This document shows positions 57,944 through 64,000 of a stretch of DNA of 64,000 bases, piece by piece. Under the pieces are notes generated by a model. That model was not told the DNA's origin, made no database searches, and was given only the letters and a program-made list of their open reading frames with translations. The first letter of the stretch is position 1. Each line of letters starts with the position of its first letter. Source of the stretch: Zhengitettix transpicula (Eukaryota; Arthropoda; Insecta; Orthoptera; Tetrigidae); contig CM073593.1 in NCBI GenBank assembly GCA_037074705.1, positions 14,575,001-14,639,000 on the forward strand, in the 5' to 3' direction. Both the position numbers and the translations under genes were made by a program.

Positions 57944-58429
57944 AATTATTTATAACTGTGTTATGTAAATAGAAACAGACTCGCACCTTTGCATTTACAT
58001 AGCAGAATTGTTGAAAGTTTTCCGCTTCATATTGTTAACAAGATACTGTGGCATTTCATTTTCATCCAGTTACAAGTGCACTATTGAATAAAATTAAATT
58101 AAATACGGATACTGGTGTAATAACCGGTGAATTAGTCAGGTTAATTATTTAAACGAAGACGTGACTAAAAGAAAAAAATATATTGTAAGCTGATTTTGCT
58201 GTTATAAACAATCGAGCTGGTATTTTTCTAGATACAGACATTTATTATTATATACCACACGATTTATAATTTCCTTTGAAACATTATTTGATTGCCGTAT
58301 GGAATTCACAGAACACAACAATTAGTTTAACAGTTTCTTTTTCTCTTCACTTAGTGTTTGAAGAAACAACTCATTTACTTCATATCTGAAGTTGCAGTTA
58401 CGGTGGCGTAACGCAGCTATTTAATAAAC
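57941..58429. other. AT-rich non-coding DNA
   Basis: No feature recognised. Confidence 0.5.
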
Positions 58430-59220
58430 GGAAAACTTTTAAGAAAGTCGGGTAAACGGAAGACTAACAACAACGCTGCAGCTCAGTGGGAAACATTTCC
58501 TCCCCAAGTCACAAGTTGTGCTTCGCCTGCAACACAAACTGAATAGACTTCTTTTTTTCTTTACGGAGACCCGCACGTAATTGCGCATGGCGGAAAATTT
58601 TAACAGGGCTTAGATTCTCTCTCTTTCTTTGTTTGATATTTTTTTTTCGCTCTGGAGGGTTACATTTGTGAAATTCCGAGCGAAGAAAATTTTATTTGGA
58701 TCTTGCCTATATCCATACTTACATATAACTTTACAGCAGCATTGCGCATGTCTCATTAAGAACGGAGAAACACATACACACAGCCTCAACAAGTTGTGTT
58801 TTTTTTACATTCTATAGAACGCAGTTTTAATGAGGTGGATATTTGTTTAAATGAAAAAAAAGACGGTAGAAGGCGCCGTTTTTGTGCTATTTCCTACAAA
58901 GTTAAATGCGGGGGCTTCAGATATTTCCCGATGATAAGGATTGTGAGAGGAGAGCTTTATACAGCTGTACGTTTTAAAAGATGAACGTTAAACAAATACG
59001 TGTGGTGCCGGGTCGACGTAAAGGGAGCACGAATCACAATGGCGTCGCTGCAAACAAAAATCGCTGCTAATTGCTCTCCAGGTCTTGGCTTTTTGGAACA
59101 GCAGGAGGGAGAGAGGCTGGTGCGTTTTTGGAGAGGTGTGAACTCTGTAAAGGAATAAAAAGAGGAACGTTGTAACGCTTGTTTGTTCGAGCGATTTCTC
59201 CACAGGAGTGCGGTAGTCGT
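58430..59220. promoter_or_regulatory. Island 21, patchy GC-moderate block
   Basis: CpG-containing patches at 58440-58600 and 58860-59210. Short frames of 60-71 codons on both strands lack support. Weak regulatory candidate. Confidence 0.2.
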
Positions 59221-60575
59221 TAATTTTTTTTTCTTTTCACAGTGTGTCAGACGTGTGTGTCGCCTCCAATTATTTACTAACGTTTACTTACTTTTTAAAA
59301 ACGTTCGCAACCCTACATCATGAATTTGGAGGGGAAGGATGATGATGATATTTTCTTACAGGAAGCCGTTTTCAACCACTGTTGATCTTCTTCAGCTAAC
59401 TTGAAACTACAAAAAACAAATTAAAACGTACTGAAGTGGTCTTTTGAAACTAATTACTTTATCTCTTCACTCATCTGAGCCACAATCACGTAATTAATTT
59501 ATTACGTCACATTAAAATGATGAGTGTAACCAAATACGCTCCTTTTTTGATTGACCTGTTATTCGTAATTTTCCTTTAATTCGCAGTTTATATAATTATT
59601 AACTATGAAGTAATAAAATTAAATGTCAGTCGTTTATTTCCTGTTAATTATTTGCTAGTTTGAGCAGGAATATATTTTTTAACTTATGCTACAGAATAGT
59701 GAATATATTATTGTAATTAAAAAGTTAAGTGAAAAAATTGTAAAGTTTATCGAATATGTAGAATCATAAATATGTATATAATTTCAAATGTTCGTAGATT
59801 AATTATTTTGGGATGGTGGAACTGCAATCTGAGATGACCTAATTGTTTTTTAATACCGAGTAAAGGTATGTGGTGGGTAGAACAAAATTTTTTAGCTTTT
59901 TTTCACATCAACTCAACGTCTGATCGCCTACACAGAGAATGCCGATTGACGCAAAATAAAAACCATATTCATGTTACAAAAATCAATTTCGTTTGGTTGT
60001 AACTAGTACTTAATAATACCTCACTGAAGTTATTTATAAGACAATCAATTTAACCTGTAACTAGTGTACTACTTAATTCATTTCAGAATTCAAGCATATT
60101 TCTTAAGCTAAGTGATTCGATAATAGGAAAATGTGGCGTAACTATTTCCATTATACTATAAGAGCGAAACAAACATTGCAGCAATTTAGTTTCTAAACAG
60201 TTGAGTATGACTTATGAATAAGTTTATTGATAATTTTTCTGTTAACTCATCTACGTTTCTAAAAAAAGAAATTTATAAAAATGTGTGTGAATCAGACAGA
60301 TCTGAGAAAAATGTGTAGTTATGATTTCGTGTTAATTGTTTGAAGGGCACGCTATAGAGTATCATTTTGAGGTTTTATTATGTTCGTGAAAATAATTTAA
60401 TTTTCATTAATTCTGCAGAGCTATTTACTAAAATTGTTAATTAATATACATTCCGGTTTTAAAATTAAAACATTATTGTCTAAAATAATATTTAAAACCG
60501 TATAAAATGCCCAACAGTCGAATAATTATTTATAAACAATGAAAAATTATAGATGTACATAATTTTAAATAAAAC
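59221..60575. other. AT-rich non-coding DNA with a hammerhead-like segment
   Basis: 59367-59395 (minus) reads CTGAAGA, AGAT, stem CAAC/GTTG, then AAAACGG, a hammerhead-like layout with extra bases between core and stem. No coding frame. Confidence 0.45.
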
Positions 60576-60610
60576 ACCGTTTCTTCCCTTTGTTTAGGAA
60601 CCTCTTCAGA
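60576..60610 (-). ncRNA. Hammerhead-like core H10
   Basis: Minus strand: CTGAAGA (60603-60609), stem TTCC/GGAA (60597-60600 and 60584-60587 on plus), GAAAC (60579-60583). All fixed core positions are present and stem II is intact, making this one of the cleanest cores by inspection. Stems I and III are untested. Confidence 0.45.
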
Positions 60611-61309
60611 CTTTATCTAAATTATTTGAGGATCATAAAAACAAAACAGCAAAAAATCCCAAATAAATTCTGTATAGTACGGTTATTACATAATTACAGA
60701 AATAATTTAAATGGGTTTTAAATACTTAAATTTGAATAAAAATTGTATAGAGAAAAACTTGACCTCCTCTATCAACTTTCACGGCCGAAATGAGAGAAAG
60801 AATTTCGAAATATACACTTCACATAGTTTATATTGTTGCAACTTAACTTTTACACGAAGAACTTAAGCATTAAAAAATACATTATTTTAAATCGCAATAT
60901 CGGACATTAATTAAAGAAATTGAAATTTTGTATTTCCTTTTTCCTAAAATTTTTATATGAATTTAAATGACACCTAATTAAAGCGCATTCCGGTAATCAA
61001 ATTTCTGTCTTCATGTAAGATCCTTACGTTAGTCCAATCGATATTATGTTTGGCTGTTTTAGATTTGCATAATGTTCCTTAATCCTAGTTAGAAGCTTCG
61101 GTTTGTCTAGCCAATATAAGAGGTATTGCAATCTGAACCCAACTGTCTTTTGTAATCAGAATTAGCAAAGAACCATTCGTTCCATTGAGGTAATCGCTGT
61201 GAATTATCTGACACTAGATTAAGTTTTAAGTTAAGAATAATCAGTATTTATAATAATTAATTTATGGTTGTTCACCTGGTTTGTGCGGTTCTTGCGTTCC
61301 ATGAATCAT
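60611..61309. other. AT-rich non-coding DNA
   Basis: No feature recognised. Confidence 0.5.
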
Positions 61310-61350
61310 CTGACGAAAGCGACAAGGATTACAGAAACGTTGTGTGGTTT
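61310..61350 (+). ncRNA. Hammerhead-like core H11
   Basis: CTGACGA (61310-61316), loop GACAAGG, GAAA (61334-61337), then CGTTGTGTGG. The fixed core is intact, but stem II pairing is weak. Shares the loop and tail with H6 and H7. Confidence 0.4.
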
Positions 61351-61799
61351 TTCATGTAGCACTTATTTTTTTCTGTTACTTGACTATTTATTTATATAAT
61401 TAGTATAATTGACAATAAAAGCTGCATCTACAAAACTATCCTTAAAAAGACACTAAGAAACAGTGAGAATTGTTGCTAGTTCACATACACGAGCATATTT
61501 CTATGGTACACAAAATTATAAATGCAGTGCTTATAAACTTAACGACTTTAAATATTGAATATGTTTCAAAGTATCTCATTAAATTTAGATTTTGATTACT
61601 TCTGATAAGAACATATGAATATGTCGGAGATTATTCGGAAATTTTCTTAAAAATTGTACAACTTTAAAGGTATTTTGTAGAGCACGTCTGTGGACGTGAC
61701 GGAATACACATAGTTGATAATTAAAAATTGGATACCAAATGTTGAAGCTGAATGCTTCTTTAACTAATAATAATTCGTGTCACATTTAATAATTCTATA
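61351..61799. other. AT-rich non-coding DNA
   Basis: No feature recognised. Confidence 0.5.
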
Positions 61800-62290
61800 G
61801 CCTTTGATTTGTGTGTCTGCCTTGCTAACCTATATCCCTCTCTTCTCCGTATATAATCATTCACCTTTCCCGCTTTCTCGGCCCGTTTTTGCTGGTCGAG
61901 GAGAGAGGATTGAGGCTCCTGTAATGACGTCACGGAGATTCCAATTAAGAACATGCAACCGGCCGAAGAGTGGTGGCTCCATTCGCAGGGCCCGTCCTTA
62001 CGCCAGCCATTGTTAATGACCTGAGTGAAATTGAAATTACCGAGCATAAAGTGTTGGCGCTGTACCTAACTAGCTTTACACGGAAGATTAATAGCTAAAC
62101 TGATACTCGGGCGTGCGAGAAGGTGATTAAAAAAAACTTGAAGAACGCTGAAATCGTGTTAATGTGCGCGGCGTTGCTGTGCGGGGCATAAATTATGTTA
62201 GCGCAGTCTCACTTTTCAGCAGAGTTCCTGAGTCATCAGTATGGTGTGTACAATGATAGCCAACCGCTGATCGCGTGAAACTGCTGATTT
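61800..62290. promoter_or_regulatory. Island 22 with CRE palindrome
   Basis: GC-moderate to GC-rich block with TGACGTCA at 61925-61932, CCAATTAAG near 61940, GGCCCGTCCTTACGCCAGCC near 61978 and GCGCGGCGTTGCTGTGCGGGG near 62165. Overlapping frames (95 minus, 70 plus) are unconvincing. Candidate regulatory element. Confidence 0.3.
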
Positions 62291-62689
62291 CTGCTTTGCT
62301 CCGTACTCGAATAATACAATCGGCGTTGTTTGCCGGCGTTTACAATGTACATAAATTCGGCATTTCTCTTAGTTTTAGTTAAATATTGCCAAACCGACCG
62401 AGTCTCAGTCGAAACATTGAGCTTCACAGAACGAAAATATACAAATTCACCTCCACGAAATTATACTCACTAACATATATTATGGAAAATACTCAGATTA
62501 TTATTTATTTGTAGTTGCTAATATTAAAACCCTCTCTAATAGTATGCCACCATAGTTTCTAATACATATACGCAAAATATAATGTAATTTAGGCGTCCGT
62601 AATCGTAACTAATAATGAATAGGAAAATACATCCCTTCACCTTCACCCCTATAGATAATAAATAGAGAAGAAGAAGAAGGTGTAGATAC
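62291..62689. other. AT-rich non-coding DNA
   Basis: Includes an AGA-rich run (AGAAGAAGAAGAAGG) near 62666. No gene. Confidence 0.5.
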
Positions 62690-63145
62690 GTCATATATAT
62701 CCACAAAGTGGCCACTCCCCTTTAATAGCATAGGAAAGAGATTGAAAGAGGGGAAGCGGAATGGTAGGGCAAGGTAGTCAAGGCTGTAGCTTAAGGATTA
62801 TACCCGGCAATTCGCCTAAAAGTGATACAGGGAAAACCCTAGAGAAACCTGCATCAGGAAGGTCGGGCATTGGGGTACTTGACCCAATGGCGGTAGAGGA
62901 GTTGCTCTGGGGTCTCGGCATTCCTCTCTCCGTGCAGCGATCAGTTTAGGAGGCAGATTTCCGACTATTCCAATAGATATAATGGACAATTCTTACCGTA
63001 TGCTCAAGGTCTGCGACCTTTGAACAGACACCTTTCAAAAAAAGCTGAGGTACCTCAGCTTGTGGGAACTTTAGTTCAAAATCCAGAGAGAGAAGAAGGC
63101 ATTCCCGAAAGTAGCCTCCTCCAAATCTCTCAATAAAGGTCTCCC
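62690..63145 (-). repeat. Dispersed repeat family A, copy 2
   Basis: Reverse complement aligns to 2375-2862 for about 450 bp. It lacks the tandem hairpins of copy 1. The 62-codon plus frame at 62761 falls within it and is not a gene. The palindrome at 63043-63060 is the symmetric counterpart of 2453-2468. Confidence 0.8.
63043..63060. repeat. Perfect 18-bp palindrome in family A copy 2
   Basis: AGCTGAGGTACCTCAGCT, self-complementary throughout. It corresponds to GCCGAGGCACCTCGGC in copy 1, with paired base changes (C:G to T:A). Confidence 0.9.
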
Positions 63146-63149
63146 CTTA

Positions 63150-63297
63150 TACAAATAGGTTGAAATGTTACTGAAACAACATGTAGAGAAACACTATCGA
63201 TTTCATTGACCCCGAAAATAATTTATTTGATGTTATTTTTTAATTTCCACCCCCGCTCCAAGGATGTTAGTCGTGTCATACCCCCATAATCGTAGCT
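63150..63297 (+). mobile_element. Family B repeat fragment B4
   Basis: GTAGAGAAACACTATCGATTT, CATTGACCCCGAAAATAAT, CCACCCCCGCTCC-AAGGATGTTAG correspond to the central and right portion of B2/B3. It lies directly next to family A copy 2, suggesting insertion into or beside it. Truncated on both sides. Confidence 0.55.
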
Positions 63298-63719
63298 TAT
63301 AAAATCTTATTAACTCCTGTAGTATTTTACATTGAGTAAAAAATACTCCCGGTAGTTTAGAATGTCTTAAAAAACCAAACCTTTCACCCCAATAATACCT
63401 GCATCCATTTTATTTATTTACTTTACAATATTTTTATATAGTTTTGATTTGAATTTAGATATCGAATTTAGTCTATTTTGAAACTTGAAAGTCGGTTTAC
63501 CACAGGATCGATACATTTCCACTGACATACAATTCAAAACTTTGATAACAAATACACTAAAACTCTGGATACATTCGAAAAATTTACTGTACTGTGGGAT
63601 CCAATTTGTCGTGTAATAGTGTTAGAGATGCAGGGGAACATTTTATGACGGTTATAATTTTTACCTAATGATAAAGTTTTTTGTGATTCTGTTTTCGTAA
63701 TTTCGGAAGCAATTACGGA
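63298..63719. other. AT-rich non-coding DNA
   Basis: No feature recognised. Confidence 0.5.
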
Positions 63720-63799
63720 TGTACTGTCAAGTCTCGTAGGTCTTCAGCACCCGAACAGCCACGCGGCTTCGTGAGCGACACGAAATTGAGTTGTCTCCC

Positions 63800-63843
63800 A
63801 TTGTCTCTCTGTGTGACTTGATTTTCTTTATTTGCAGGTAAGT
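63800..63843 (+). other. Candidate recursive-splicing ratchet point 2
   Basis: Plus strand: pyrimidine-rich TTGTCTCTCTG, branch-like GTGACTTGAT, tract TTTTCTTTATTTGCAG ending at 63837, directly followed by the consensus donor GTAAGT at 63838-63843. This is almost the textbook ratchet-point form (pyrimidines-NCAG|GTAAGT). A following donor-like CGGTAAAC at 63870 could define an RS-exon of about 30 nt. The island-like GC content at 63720-63800 just upstream suggests local constraint. Same strand as the site at 21.72 kb, 42 kb away, a spacing within the range reported for long fly introns. Confidence 0.5.
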
Positions 63844-64000
63844 GGTTGTTTTAATCTGGCAGAGTGGTCGGTAAACAGAATTCGCTATTTAGGTCTTAGG
63901 CTACTGTAATCTAAGCTTCGAGGAGTGGAAGGGTTAGTCCACAGCGTAACCGAGGGCTTATTATAATCCTTTAGCGTTAAATAGGAGAGATTATAATAAT
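63844..64000. other. Non-coding DNA at window edge
   Basis: Mixed composition, no feature recognised beyond the possible RS-exon donor. Confidence 0.4.

Noticed and set aside
62761..62949. 62-codon frame as a gene
   Set aside because: Lies inside repeat family A copy 2, and the homologous segment in copy 1 is not open.
1..64000. CRISPR array, operons, rRNA or prokaryotic genes
   Set aside because: No regularly spaced direct repeats, no ribosome-binding-site-preceded gene series and no rRNA-like sequence. Composition and repeats are those of an animal nuclear genome.

Overview
This window looks like AT-rich (roughly two-thirds A+T by eye), non-coding nuclear DNA of an insect. It shows no convincing protein-coding gene, rRNA or functional tRNA. 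The evidence for an animal, probably insect, source is the set of degraded eukaryotic elements: two internally deleted Tc1/mariner copies with TA target duplications, a piggyBac-like MITE with a TTAA-type target, tRNA-derived SINE heads with A and B boxes, Helitron-like repeats, long microsatellites, and hammerhead-ribozyme-like cores of the kind known from Penelope-like elements and retrozymes. A polyneopteran (stick insect, cockroach or termite) would fit the large repeat-filled non-coding DNA, but the sequence does not prove the order.

Layout. 1-8.8 kb: AT-rich DNA with CpG-rich islands (0.9-1.3, 3.8-4.2, 5.25-5.6, 8.0-8.5 kb), a GC-rich repeat (family A) partly duplicated in inverted orientation at 2.4-3.1 kb, and a possible hAT-like element at 7.0-7.7 kb. 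8.8-21 kb: mariner copy M1, a coding-like but unassigned open frame at 10.0-10.4 kb (minus), palindromic hammerhead-like elements at 13.9 and 16.6-17.2 kb, a promoter-like module with a hammerhead-like hairpin at 15.1 kb, and islands at 13.1, 15.9 and 18.5 kb. 20.6-21.0 kb: a dense cluster of TAATTA homeodomain-type sites. 21-46 kb: more islands, microsatellites, a SINE at 33.7 kb, an unclassified GC-rich block at 36 kb, Helitron-like family B at 37.1 and 40.5 kb, and a large palindrome with a hammerhead-like core at 38.6-39.2 kb. 46-64 kb: a piggyBac MITE, mariner M2 and a mariner-type terminus, family B copies, a second SINE, several hammerhead-like cores, an island cluster at 56.0-56.8 kb, and a second family A copy at 62.7-63.1 kb.

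The best single reading is the interior of one or more very long introns or a gene desert, with candidate cis-regulatory islands every few kilobases. Two plus-strand sites, at 21,718/21,719 and 63,837/63,838, have a polypyrimidine tract and 3' splice acceptor directly abutting a strong 5' splice donor (CAG|GTRAGT). That is the signature of recursive-splicing ratchet points (zero-nucleotide exons). If real, the whole window is intron of a plus-strand gene and the sites divide it into segments.

The other notable signal is a set of about ten hammerhead-ribozyme-like cores. Three of them clearly belong to one family that also shares flanking sequence, and several sit in palindromic or promoter-bearing elements. 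All functional statements are inference from sequence; nothing here was searched or folded computationally.
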